This document shows, piece after piece, positions 25,445-33,573 of a stretch of 64,000 bases of DNA. The notes beneath the pieces were generated by a model. It had not been told where the DNA came from, searched no databases, and saw only the letters and a program-made list of their open reading frames with translations. Positions within the stretch are counted from its first letter, which is position 1; each line of letters starts with the position of its first letter. The translations under genes and the position numbers were made by a program. This DNA is from Celerinatantimonas sp046054165 (lineage in GTDB: Bacteria > Pseudomonadota > Gammaproteobacteria > Enterobacterales > Celerinatantimonadaceae). Location of the stretch: NCBI RefSeq assembly GCF_046054165.1, contig NZ_JBFNXK010000021.1:1-64000 (forward strand), read 5' to 3'.

Positions 25445-27709
25445 TTATGCATCTTGAGAGTTCATCCGAACCAGATGGATCAAATCCTGTGAGGTTAAAT
25501 ATTCATTGAGTAGCGCTAATATTTGCTCCGCATTTTCTGCAGCCAGCAATGGCTCTCTAAATTGTTTGATATCGTTGATATTGACTCGCCGAATCAGATA
25601 TTTAATTTTTGCCAGATTAAAACTACTCATACTTAGATGTTGATACCCCAGCGCCAATAAAATTAGGCAGCCAAAAGGTTCTCCGGCCATTTCACCACAA
25701 ACACTCACCGGGATACCAAACTGCTGGCCTTGTCGAATTACATGATCAAGCGCTCGAATAACCGCCGGATGATAAGTCGAATACAAACCGGAGACCCGGG
25801 TATTATTACGATCCACAGCCAACAAATATTGAGTGAGATCATTGGTTCCAACCGACCAGAAATCGACTCGCTTCGCCAGTTCAGGCAGAATAAAGAGCGC
25901 GGAAGGCACCTCGATCATCACCCCCAATGGGGGACACTGGTGCTCATTACGATTAGGTAACTCTTCAGTGACTTCCTGCCAAGCCCGGTCCATTAATTGC
26001 CGAGCATGATCAACCTCTTGCAAGGAACTGATCATCGGTAACATCATGGATAAATTCGGATGGATCAACGCCGCCCGATACATGGCACGACATTGCACTA
26101 AAAAAATATCCGGGTGATCCAATGTCATCCGGATCCCTCGCCATCCTAAAAATGGATTCTCTTCATGAATTGGAAAATAAGGGAGCTGCTTATCGCCACC
26201 GATATCCAGAGTCCGCATGCAGACCGGTTTATTCTTATAGCTACTCAGCATGCGTAAATAACTCTGATATTGTTCCGCTTCCGAAGGAAAACGGTTCTGC
26301 ATCAGAAAGGGGACTTCAGTGCGATACAAGCCCACCCCATCGGCAACTCGCTGTGCCATATCGGCATCGGCACTTAAACCAGCATTAATTAATAATTCAA
26401 TATGTACATGATCCAATGTGCAGGCGGGTTGTTCAATATCCTGATTAATCTGAGCCACCAGAACCCGTTCCTGACGCAAAAGTTGCCGGTATTCCTGACG
26501 CAAAATATAATCCGGTTCAACAAAAATACGGCCATTATGCCCGTCGACAATCAAATCCCGATGCAATAGTAAATTCAAATCGACGGAGATACCGAGAACC
26601 GCCGGGATCCCAAGCGCCCGGGCCAGAATCGCCGCATGCGAATTACTCGCCCCTTGCTTGGAAATAATCCCTTTCAACCGCTCTCGCGGCAAATCGCCCA
26701 ACATCGTTGCCGTCACTTCATCGGCAATTAAAACAAAGTTACGATCCGGAGCCTGACACCACTGAGGCTGAATAAGATGGGTTAACAACCGTTGACACAA
26801 ATCCTTTAAATCAACAGCTCGTTCTCTTAAGTAGCTATCACTTAACGCTTCAAACTGACTCAAATATTCATCTCGAACCAATTGCAGTGCGCTAATCGCG
26901 GTATACCCTTGTTTAATCTTCAGCCGTAATGATTTGACAAAACCCGCATCATTGATCATGCCTTTATAGACTTCGAAGATGGACAACACATCTCTGGGCA
27001 AATCATTACCAAGGCGCTGAGACATCTGATGAATATCACCCAATGTACAGCTGAGTGCATGCTCTATCAGTCCTAATTCATCGTCGATTTGAGTCGTTGT
27101 TTCCAGTTCCAGCTCACCTAACTCGCCCGGAGACTGAAAAACCCAGCCATTAGCCATCGCGATCCCAGGCGATCCTGCAATACCTTTGATGGCGTCTTTA
27201 GGAACATCAGGGGAAGTATGAGTCGCTTCAGCCGCTTCAGCTTGGCTGAGAACGGCTGAAAGATGAGCGGATAGCGTCACTAAAAAAGCTTCTTCAGCGT
27301 CACTGAACGAACGGATCTGGGATTGTTGCACCACCAGAACTCCGATTAACTGACGCCGATAAATGATCGGAGTCCCTAAAAAGGAACGAAATGAATCTTC
27401 CTCAGCCTCAGGGAGATACTTAAAACTGGGATGGTGATGGACGTCGGCCAGATTAATTGGCTCTTGTCGCCTAGCGACTAACCCGACAACCCCTTCATCA
27501 AAATGAATACGAGCATGACCCACCGCAGCTTGAGCCAAGCCATCCGTTGCACGAAGTAACAGCTGCTGTTTTTCACTATCGGCCTGATAAACAGAACAAC
27601 AATCCACCTGCATCGTGAGCCGAATTTCTCCAACCAAAAGTTGCATGGCCGCATCAAACGAAGCAGCCTGACTTACTTTTTCAACAATCCGGCGTAACTC
27701 TGCTAGCAC
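25445..27709 (-). CDS. ptsP: phosphoenolpyruvate-protein phosphotransferase PtsP (EI-Ntr)
   Basis: First enzyme of the nitrogen-related phosphotransferase chain that phosphorylates NPr and then EIIA-Ntr. The 754 residues contain an N-terminal GAF domain (about 1-150) and a linker, then the EI domain with phospho-His loop GASNSHAAILARALGIPAV. A PEP-binding barrel follows (GIGLYRTEVPFL-like GVGLYRTEVPFL, GVMIEVPSA, SVGTNDLTQYLLAVDRNN, VCGEMAG). E. coli PtsP has 748 residues. In other bacteria the GAF domain senses glutamine and 2-oxoglutarate status. It lies 40 nt after rppH, probably in one operon. Confidence 0.97.
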   Translation of the reverse strand: MLAELRRIVEKVSQAASFDAAMQLLVGEIRLTMQVDCCSVYQADSEKQQLLLRATDGLAQAAVGHARIHFDEGVVGLVARRQEPINLADVHHHPSFKYLPEAEEDSFRSFLGTPIIYRRQLIGVLVVQQSQIRSFSDAEEAFLVTLSAHLSAVLSQAEAAEATHTSPDVPKDAIKGIAGSPGIAMANGWVFQSPGELGELELETTTQIDDELGLIEHALSCTLGDIHQMSQRLGNDLPRDVLSIFEVYKGMINDAGFVKSLRLKIKQGYTAISALQLVRDEYLSQFEALSDSYLRERAVDLKDLCQRLLTHLIQPQWCQAPDRNFVLIADEVTATMLGDLPRERLKGIISKQGASNSHAAILARALGIPAVLGISVDLNLLLHRDLIVDGHNGRIFVEPDYILRQEYRQLLRQERVLVAQINQDIEQPACTLDHVHIELLINAGLSADADMAQRVADGVGLYRTEVPFLMQNRFPSEAEQYQSYLRMLSSYKNKPVCMRTLDIGGDKQLPYFPIHEENPFLGWRGIRMTLDHPDIFLVQCRAMYRAALIHPNLSMMLPMISSLQEVDHARQLMDRAWQEVTEELPNRNEHQCPPLGVMIEVPSALFILPELAKRVDFWSVGTNDLTQYLLAVDRNNTRVSGLYSTYHPAVIRALDHVIRQGQQFGIPVSVCGEMAGEPFGCLILLALGYQHLSMSSFNLAKIKYLIRRVNINDIKQFREPLLAAENAEQILALLNEYLTSQDLIHLVRMNSQDA

Positions 27710-27749
27710 CGTAATTCCTCACCATAAATCTATCAACTGATAACATCAT

Positions 27750-28289
27750 TCAGGATGAACGAGAGTTACGCCGTTTTCGTTTTCGCCGGGTACTATTACT
27801 GCGCTCTTTGACCGGATGCCCCATTAATAATGGGGCAAACTCTTTCAGAGCCCGACGATAGACATCTCGTTTAAACGAAACGACCTGTCGGACTGGATAC
27901 CAATAACTGACCCATCGCCAGTCATCGAATTCAGGATGTCCACAGCTGTCAAAACAGATATTAGACTCATTACTCTCTAAACGAACTAAAAACCATTTTT
28001 GCTTTTGACCCAGGCACACGGGTTTACTTTCCCAGCGCACCAATCGTTTTGGCAATTTGTAACGCAACCAATGCCGGCTAATAGCGAGAATCCGAACGTC
28101 GTCTTTTTTTAAACCGACTTCCTCAAATAGCTCCCGAAACATAGCTTGTTCCGGATTTTCACCGTCATTCACACCTCCCTGAGGGAACTGCCAAGAGTGC
28201 TGGCCGAATCGACGCGCCCAAAGCACCTGTCCACGTTTGTTACAAATGATGATGCCAACATTCGGACGATACCCATCACCATCAATCAC
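27750..28289 (-). CDS. rppH: RNA 5'-pyrophosphohydrolase RppH
   Basis: Nudix hydrolase that removes pyrophosphate from mRNA 5' ends and triggers RNase E decay. The Nudix box GGVNDGENPEQAMFRELFEEVGL spans residues 38-60 with the metal-binding Glu residues, and the start MIDGDGYRPNVGIIICN is family-typical. The 179-residue protein ends in a basic tail (STRRKRKRRNSRSS). It is divergent from mutH across a 652-nt gene-free gap, as in E. coli. Confidence 0.97.
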   Translation of the reverse strand: MIDGDGYRPNVGIIICNKRGQVLWARRFGQHSWQFPQGGVNDGENPEQAMFRELFEEVGLKKDDVRILAISRHWLRYKLPKRLVRWESKPVCLGQKQKWFLVRLESNESNICFDSCGHPEFDDWRWVSYWYPVRQVVSFKRDVYRRALKEFAPLLMGHPVKERSNSTRRKRKRRNSRSS

Positions 28290-28454
28290 TGAAATACCTT
28301 CAGTTAAACCTTACTTATGATTTGATTCTTTCACATAACTTTTGAGGCAGCAAACCAAATCATGTCGATTCCAAGAGAAATATGAACTCTATCGTTCTAT
28401 CGCGGATTATTTACACAACGCTCAACAGCTCAAGGATCACTTTTCCAAAAAATC

Positions 28455-28814
28455 TGTGGATAAACCTTTTGATAACCTATCAGTTACTCACAAATAAGTT
28501 TTATGCTGTGCATAATAATTAGCTGAATGCCTCATATATTATAGATTAACTATATGATTTTAAATATTTTATTTTTACATCTTCAGCCTAATTAGTCAGG
28601 GATAAGACTTCTCTTGAATGAGTGTTCGAAAAACATACTATTTAAAATTTTTTGGATTTAATCCACATTTTTTAATGATATTTTCTTCTATATCACTCTG
28701 CATTAGTCTCAGGTGAAGGTTATTCATCAAAGTTGTGGATAAGTCTGTGGGATCACTCTGAGTGAACGGGCATAACCCGTGCACGACTGCTACACGATAA
28801 AAATCTTATCCACC
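28455..28814. promoter_or_regulatory. DnaA-box cluster, DARS2-like locus between rppH and mutH
   Basis: The 652-nt rppH-mutH gap has no gene and is AT-rich. It holds DnaA boxes: TGTGGATAA (28455-28463, exact TTATCCACA on minus), TGTGCATAA (28507-28515, fits TTWTNCACA), TAATCCACA (28659-28667, 8 of 9), TGTGGATAA (28734-28742, exact) and TTATCCACC (28806-28814, 8 of 9). In E. coli DARS2, which reactivates ADP-DnaA to ATP-DnaA, lies in the same mutH-ygdP(rppH) gap. The 28734-28814 part is the best candidate for the core. I found no clear IHF consensus, which DARS2 needs. Its activity is inference. Confidence 0.6.
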
Positions 28815-28941
28815 AGTCACCTTCAATCCTCTGTTTTATATGCACTTTTTATAGGTAAAAGAAATATCACAGGACACTGCCGAATGAGGCTTCACTGCTG
28901 TACAATAATTACCAGATCGTTGATAACCCAATGCCGAGAAC

Positions 28942-29601
28942 ATGACATCACCTGCTTCCATCACCGAATTACTCGCTCGCTGTCAAAATATGGCTGGGCT
29001 GACACTCGTCGATATCGCATCCCGATTAGGGGTGGCTCTACCTAAAAATCTACGCAAAGAGAAAGGCTGGAGCGGACAACTCATCGAGCTATGGCTGGGA
29101 GCGAGCGCCGGAAGTAAACCGGAACAAGACTTTCCTCAGCTGGGTATTGAACTCAAATCACTCCCCGTTGATCGTGAAGGGATCCCGCTGGAGAGTACCT
29201 ATGTCTGCATGGCACCTTTACTTTACAGTCAGGGAGAAACTTGGCAAACCAGTAGTGTCCGCAACAAACTTTCTCGAGTGTTATGGATCCCGATTCTAGC
29301 GGAGCGAACTATCCCACTTGAACAGCGGATGGTCGGAACGGCCATTTTATGGACACCATCCGCGCAGCAAGAAGCAATCTTGCGCCAAGATTGGGAAGAA
29401 CTCATGGAGATTATTGCCTTTGGTCAGGTTGAACAGGTTACCGCCCGCCATGGGGTTGCATTGCAACTTCGCCCCAAAGCCGCTAATAGTCGGGTCAGAA
29501 CCAAAGCCTATGGTAAAAACGGACAACTTATTGATACGCTCCCCCGAGGATTCTATTTACGAAGAGAGTTTACTAAGCAGCTATTGTCATACTATTTCTG
29601 A
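28942..29601 (+). CDS. mutH: DNA mismatch repair endonuclease MutH
   Basis: Nicks the unmethylated strand at hemimethylated GATC sites, activated by MutS-MutL. The catalytic D-x6-E-x-K set is Asp63, Glu70, Lys72 (DFPQLGIELKS), with the same spacing as E. coli Asp70/Glu77/Lys79. The 219-residue length is typical. Its presence implies Dam methylation in this organism. Confidence 0.97.
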   Translation: MTSPASITELLARCQNMAGLTLVDIASRLGVALPKNLRKEKGWSGQLIELWLGASAGSKPEQDFPQLGIELKSLPVDREGIPLESTYVCMAPLLYSQGETWQTSSVRNKLSRVLWIPILAERTIPLEQRMVGTAILWTPSAQQEAILRQDWEELMEIIAFGQVEQVTARHGVALQLRPKAANSRVRTKAYGKNGQLIDTLPRGFYLRREFTKQLLSYYF

Positions 29602-29635
29602 AATAAATCTGAAGACTATTGACCAATATCATAAT

Positions 29636-29663
29636 TTGAACAAAACTTAATTTACGCTATATG
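29636..29663 (+). promoter_or_regulatory. candidate promoter of the CBM48 protein gene
   Basis: TTGAAC (29636-29641), 16-bp spacer and TATATG (29658-29663) lie about 31 nt upstream of the start codon, which is preceded by AAGGAGC. Confidence 0.45.
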
Positions 29664-29694
29664 GAATAATTCGTCTGACAAAGGAGCTATAACA

Positions 29695-30018
29695 ATGGCA
29701 TTGAAAAAGCAGTATCTTAAGTCGAAGCCTGAAGTTCGCGTCACATTTGAAGTGAGCAAAGAGGCCGCTAATAATGCATCTAGAATATTTTTGCTTGGGG
29801 AATTTAATCAATGGGAACCCGTTGAATTAGATCATATGAAAAATGGTAAATTTAAAATCGTCGTAAAATTACCAACAGATCAACAAAGCAGTTACCAATT
29901 CCGCTATAAGCTCTGTGATGCCTCAGGAAAAGAATATTTCGAAAATGACTGGAATGCAGATGCCTACTGCCCCAATCTATACGGAGAAGAAAACTCTGTG
30001 ATTACCGTAACCCATTGA
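29695..30018 (+). CDS. stand-alone CBM48/isoamylase early-set domain protein
   Basis: 107 residues forming a single E-set immunoglobulin-like glycan-binding domain: KPEVRVTFEVSKEA, then IFLLGEFNQWEPVEL, YQFRYKL and ENDWNADAYCPN, ending ENSVITVTH. These are the hallmarks of the N-terminal domain of glycogen branching/debranching enzymes, here with no catalytic domain and no signal peptide. Similar small proteins occur in Vibrio-like genomes. The function is unknown. Binding of glycogen or signalling about it is possible, but no glycogen genes lie nearby. Confidence 0.8.
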   Translation: MALKKQYLKSKPEVRVTFEVSKEAANNASRIFLLGEFNQWEPVELDHMKNGKFKIVVKLPTDQQSSYQFRYKLCDASGKEYFENDWNADAYCPNLYGEENSVITVTH

Positions 30019-30048
30019 CAGATATTCGCTTCTTATAACACCAGTTAA

Positions 30049-30081
30049 AATAAAACTTTCGACGTACCCCGTGGTTTTATT
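30049..30081 (+). terminator. hairpin after the CBM48 gene
   Basis: AATAAAAC (30049-30056) pairs with GTTTTATT (30074-30081), with an inner ACG/CGT pair. It stands 30 nt after the stop and is a likely but weak terminator. Confidence 0.45.
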
Positions 30082-30096
30082 GTTAACATCCAAAGG

Positions 30097-30139
30097 CTGT
30101 CGAATGTTGCAGACAAGATTGATCCGCAACATTCGACAG
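30097..30139. repeat. perfect 14-bp inverted repeat (long hairpin)
   Basis: CTGTCGAATGTTGC (30097-30110) and its exact complement (30126-30139) flank a 15-nt loop. The outer GGC/GCC extends the stem with one bulge. It has no T-run and lies in the 311-nt gap between two convergent genes that already have terminators on each side. Confidence 0.75.
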
Positions 30140-30277
30140 GCCGGAAGTGGTTTTGATCTTGTCTCCCTTTTTGAGCTCTGCTTACCGTGTTATCACTTTG
30201 AAATTTTATATTCTGAATGCGTGTCATGCTGACTCAGCCCCACAGGCCTCATCAGTGAGAGTGCTCTTCTCAGATCG

Positions 30278-30302
30278 AAAAAGCCCGGTGAACACCGGGC
30301 TT
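30278..30302 (-). terminator. rplS operon terminator
   Basis: Ten-bp GC-rich stem (30281-30290 with 30293-30302), with T-run on the minus strand, 28 nt after the rplS stop. Confidence 0.9.
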
Positions 30303-30329
30303 CCAAACTCATATTGGCTGATAAAAATC

Positions 30330-30683
30330 TTATTTTTTATCCAGTTTTTCTTTAATACGAGCTTTTTTACCTGACAGATTACGCAGGTAGTAGATTTTCG
30401 CACGGCGAACGTCACCACGACGTTTCACAGCAATGCTTTCAATTAACGGGCTGTGAGTCTGGAATACACGTTCAACACCTTCACCACTTGAAATTTTACG
30501 AACGGTGAATGAAGAGTGTAAACCACGGTTACGTTTTGCAATTACAACGCCTTCAAAAGCCTGCAAACGTTCGCGATCACCTTCTTTAACTTTGATCTGA
30601 ACGACAAGGGTGTCACCTGCAGAAAATGCAGGAACATCTTTTTTCATTTGCTCTTCTTCGAGCGCTTTGATGATATTACTCAT
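30330..30683 (-). CDS. rplS: 50S ribosomal protein L19
   Basis: 117-residue L19 (GDTLVVQIKVKEGDRERLQAFEG... RVFQTHSPLIESIAVKRRGDVRRAKIYYLRNLSGKKARIKEKL). It is the last gene of the rpsP-rimM-trmD-rplS operon, 39 nt after trmD, with its own strong terminator. Confidence 0.98.
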   Translation of the reverse strand: MSNIIKALEEEQMKKDVPAFSAGDTLVVQIKVKEGDRERLQAFEGVVIAKRNRGLHSSFTVRKISSGEGVERVFQTHSPLIESIAVKRRGDVRRAKIYYLRNLSGKKARIKEKLDKK

Positions 30684-30722
30684 AATCTCTTTATCCTAGT
30701 AGTAACTGAAACTGTCGTGTGT

Positions 30723-31484
30723 TTACTCGTTATTGTCACGAATATACTCAGCAAGCAATCGCTGCTGTTCGTCAGTCAGAGCTAGAAGCTTTAATAACTC
30801 TGGTCGTCTCTGGTAAGTCCGTCCCAGTGATTGTTGTTCCCGCCAACGCGCAATCGCTTGATGATTGCCACTTAGCAATACCTCAGGTACTGCCTCACCA
30901 TCCAGAATTTCCGGACGCGTGTAATGTGGACAATCAAGAAGGCCATTCGAAAAAGAATCCTGTTCCGCTGAAAGCTTATCGCCTAAAACACCCGGAACCA
31001 ATCGGGCTATCGCATCGATCATGACCATGGCAGGCAATTCTCCGCCACTTAGGACATAATCTCCAACTGACCATTCTTCATCGACTTCAGAGCGAATTAC
31101 CCGCTCATCAATCCCTTCATAACGACCCGCCAAAAAAATCAATTTTTCAGATTTTGCCAGCTGAGCCGCATTGGCTTGACTAAAAGTTTGCCCTTGAGGC
31201 GACAAATAAATAACCCGAGCACCTTCCCCGGCAGCCGATTTTGCAGCATGAATCGCATCCCGCAACGGCTGAACCATCATTAACATGCCAGGACCGCCCC
31301 CATAAGGCCGATCATCGACAGTTCGATGACGATCGTGGGTAAAATCACGAGGATTCCAACGATGTAGCTCCAGTAAACCGTGCTTTATCGCTCGCCCCGT
31401 AACCCCATACTGGGTTATCGCATCAAACATCTCTGGAAATAAGCTAATAACACCGATCCAGAGCGAAGGTAATTTGTCATTCAT
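30723..31484 (-). CDS. trmD: tRNA (guanine37-N1)-methyltransferase
   Basis: SPOUT-class enzyme making m1G37, which prevents frameshifting. The deep-trefoil-knot SAM site is seen in FLAGRYEGIDERVI and SVGDYVLSGGELPAMVMIDAIARLVPGVLG. The ATG at 31484 gives 253 residues (E. coli 255) and lies 8 nt after the rimM stop. A longer frame from a TTG inside rimM is unlikely. Confidence 0.97.
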   Translation of the reverse strand: MNDKLPSLWIGVISLFPEMFDAITQYGVTGRAIKHGLLELHRWNPRDFTHDRHRTVDDRPYGGGPGMLMMVQPLRDAIHAAKSAAGEGARVIYLSPQGQTFSQANAAQLAKSEKLIFLAGRYEGIDERVIRSEVDEEWSVGDYVLSGGELPAMVMIDAIARLVPGVLGDKLSAEQDSFSNGLLDCPHYTRPEILDGEAVPEVLLSGNHQAIARWREQQSLGRTYQRRPELLKLLALTDEQQRLLAEYIRDNNE

Positions 31485-31492
31485 CAGGAAAC

Positions 31493-32020
31493 CTAAAAAC
31501 CAGGGTCCCAATCCACTGTAATCACTTGAGCCTCACGATCAATCTGATCGATCATTTGTGACTCAATAAACGGAATTAGCCGTTCTTTTTTACCGAAAGC
31601 ATCTTTCAGGTTTGCCTGTACAACCAATACATCGTTAGAACCCGTCTCCATGAGATCGATCACCTGACCTAAATCATAATTCTGACGGTTCACAACTCGC
31701 ATTCCTAACAAATCACGCCAATAAAATTCATCGTCGGCTAATTCAGGAAGGTCGGCTGCCAATACTGCGATATCTTGCCCGGTCAATGCCTGGGACTGTT
31801 CACGGATATCATAACCTTTCAACTTGGCAATCAAGGAACTATTATGTCGGCGCCAATCTGTCATTTCGACTTCACGCCACTGCCCATCCTGCCCGACTAA
31901 CCAATGTGGATAGTCAAAAATTGCTTCGGCCTCTTCAGTAAAAGAGTTGATTTTCAGCCACCCCTTAATGCCATAAACCGCACCAAGGCGACCTACAATG
32001 ACAACTTCCGGATGACTCAT
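31493..32020 (-). CDS. rimM: ribosome maturation factor RimM
   Basis: Binds S19 and assists 30S head assembly. The N-terminal RimM domain starts VVIVGRLGAVYGIKGWLKINSFTE, and a PRC-barrel follows with FYWRDLLGMRVVN and IPFIESQMIDQID. I chose the ATG at 32020 (175 residues) with AAGG eight bases upstream rather than the TTG nine codons earlier. Confidence 0.95.
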   Translation of the reverse strand: MSHPEVVIVGRLGAVYGIKGWLKINSFTEEAEAIFDYPHWLVGQDGQWREVEMTDWRRHNSSLIAKLKGYDIREQSQALTGQDIAVLAADLPELADDEFYWRDLLGMRVVNRQNYDLGQVIDLMETGSNDVLVVQANLKDAFGKKERLIPFIESQMIDQIDREAQVITVDWDPGF

Positions 32021-32050
32021 CTCATTTACCTTATTTAATTCGTTCAACGC

Positions 32051-32305
32051 TTAAGCAGTAGCCTGAGCCTGAACATCTTTGATCAATTTTTCTACGCGAA
32101 CAGAAACAGTCGCACCTTGGCTAATCCAGTGTTTAACACGTTCCATATCTACACGAAGATTTTCTGTTTCGCCTTTCGCGATCGGATTATAAAAACCTAA
32201 GTTTTCAATGAATCGACCGTTACGAGCGTTACGGCTGTCTGCTACAACAACCTGATAAAATGGCCGTTTTTTCGCGCCACCACGTTGTAAACGAATGGTA
32301 ACCAT
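32051..32305 (-). CDS. rpsP: 30S ribosomal protein S16
   Basis: 84-residue S16 (MVTIRLQRGGAKKRPFYQVV, ENLGFYNPIA). The ATG at 32305 has GAGGA four bases upstream. It heads the rpsP-rimM-trmD-rplS operon. In E. coli ffh lies upstream. Here aroF-tyrA are upstream instead, separated by a terminator. Confidence 0.97.
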   Translation of the reverse strand: MVTIRLQRGGAKKRPFYQVVVADSRNARNGRFIENLGFYNPIAKGETENLRVDMERVKHWISQGATVSVRVEKLIKDVQAQATA

Positions 32306-32390
32306 ATCGTCCTCATTTCTTATATTGAATGTTTGCTCCTGCTGGAGCACCCGCTAATTGAAGCCGCGAAATTTTACACTGTTATGAATA

Positions 32391-32419
32391 AAAAGCAAGC
32401 CATCTATACAGATGGCTTG
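32391..32419 (-). terminator. aroF-tyrA operon terminator
   Basis: Ten-bp stem (32396-32405 with 32410-32419), ATAC loop and T5 on the minus strand, 12 nt after the tyrA stop. Confidence 0.9.
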
Positions 32420-32430
32420 TCATGGAGGGA

Positions 32431-33573
32431 TTATTTTTTAGCGGCGTAATGGCGCTGATCATGCGCCTGAGCCAACAAATTACGACTCTCTTGCAAAAAC
32501 TGCTCGGCATAATCACCAAACCAGTCACTCACTCGCCGAAATTCTTCAATAAAAGCTTCGCTATCATGACGCTCAAGCATTTCCAGCATTTGCCCGAACC
32601 GATGGTAATAACGACGGATCATCTTCAAATTATCACTCTGTGCCATAATGATATCGGCATACAGTTCTGGACTTTGTGCAAACAGGCGGCCAACCATTGC
32701 TAATTCCAAGCGATAAATAGGAGAGCTCAAATCCAATAACAATTCCAGATCCGGTGCTTCTTGCGCCAGATGAACCCCATAAGCAAACGAGGTAAAATGT
32801 CGCAAAGCCTGAATAAGCGACATCGCATGATCATGTTCCGCAGCAGGCGCCGCATATAAATGCGATCCCCAGATTTGGATCTGATCCAGCAACCATTGGT
32901 ATTGTTCTTGGCCACGGCCTTCACTGTAAACCACAACCTGCTTGGCAAAGCTGGTGACATCCGGGCCAAACATCGGGTGCAAACCAACTACAGGGCCAGG
33001 ATGCACCTCGAGCATGACTTGCAATGGCGTGGCTTTAATACTGGTTAAATCCGTCAAAATACAATCGGCTGGAAGATGGTTCAGTTGACGAATCACGGAT
33101 TCCGTAACGTGGATCGGAACCGACACCACCACCACACTGGCTCCGTCAAGCAACTGATCCGCGCGCTCCCAATCCTGCTCTTCTAAAATCCGAACTTCAT
33201 ACCCCGATAAACGGAACATCCGAACAAAAAGGCCACCTAACTGGCCATTTCCCCCGATCACGACAATCGGGCCAGCTTTGGGATTAACGGCCTTAAAGCC
33301 ATTTTCATGCTCATTGCTATACGATTCGCGCATGACGCGCCGCAATACATCTTCGATCAGCTGACCTGAAACATTGACCTGTTCAGCTTCCTGACGTCGC
33401 TTAGCCAACATAGCCGCTTCTCGATCCGGCGCGTAAATAGGCAGACCATGCTCACTTTTGATCTCCCCCACCAGCCGCACAAGTTTCAGCCGTTCCGATA
33501 ACAGTGTGATTAATTGCTGGTCAACCGCATCGATTTTGTCTCGTAACGGTTGGAGCGGATGAGTATCACTCAT
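32431..33573 (-). CDS. tyrA: bifunctional chorismate mutase / prephenate dehydrogenase (T-protein)
   Basis: Tyrosine biosynthesis. The 380 residues have an N-terminal AroQ chorismate mutase (about 1-90: LRDKIDAVDQQLITLLSERLKLV) fused to a prephenate dehydrogenase with NAD motif VVIGGNGQLGGLF and active-site block GLHPMFGPDV. The ATG at 33573 overlaps aroF by 8 nt. The longer frame adds five residues and lacks support. The aroF-tyrA pairing is as in E. coli, where TyrR regulates it. I could not find an obvious TyrR box. Confidence 0.96.
   Translation of the reverse strand: MSDTHPLQPLRDKIDAVDQQLITLLSERLKLVRLVGEIKSEHGLPIYAPDREAAMLAKRRQEAEQVNVSGQLIEDVLRRVMRESYSNEHENGFKAVNPKAGPIVVIGGNGQLGGLFVRMFRLSGYEVRILEEQDWERADQLLDGASVVVVSVPIHVTESVIRQLNHLPADCILTDLTSIKATPLQVMLEVHPGPVVGLHPMFGPDVTSFAKQVVVYSEGRGQEQYQWLLDQIQIWGSHLYAAPAAEHDHAMSLIQALRHFTSFAYGVHLAQEAPDLELLLDLSSPIYRLELAMVGRLFAQSPELYADIIMAQSDNLKMIRRYYHRFGQMLEMLERHDSEAFIEEFRRVSDWFGDYAEQFLQESRNLLAQAHDQRHYAAKK

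Noticed and set aside
28290..28941. Chromosomal replication origin (oriC)
   Set aside because: DnaA boxes and AT-rich DNA are present, but there is no dnaA, mnmG or mioC neighbour, no clustered GATC sites and no 13-mer array. The rppH-mutH location points to a DARS2-like site instead.
28779..29045. Plus-strand frame overlapping the mutH start
   Set aside because: It is out of frame with mutH, unlike any family, and uses the DnaA-box region.
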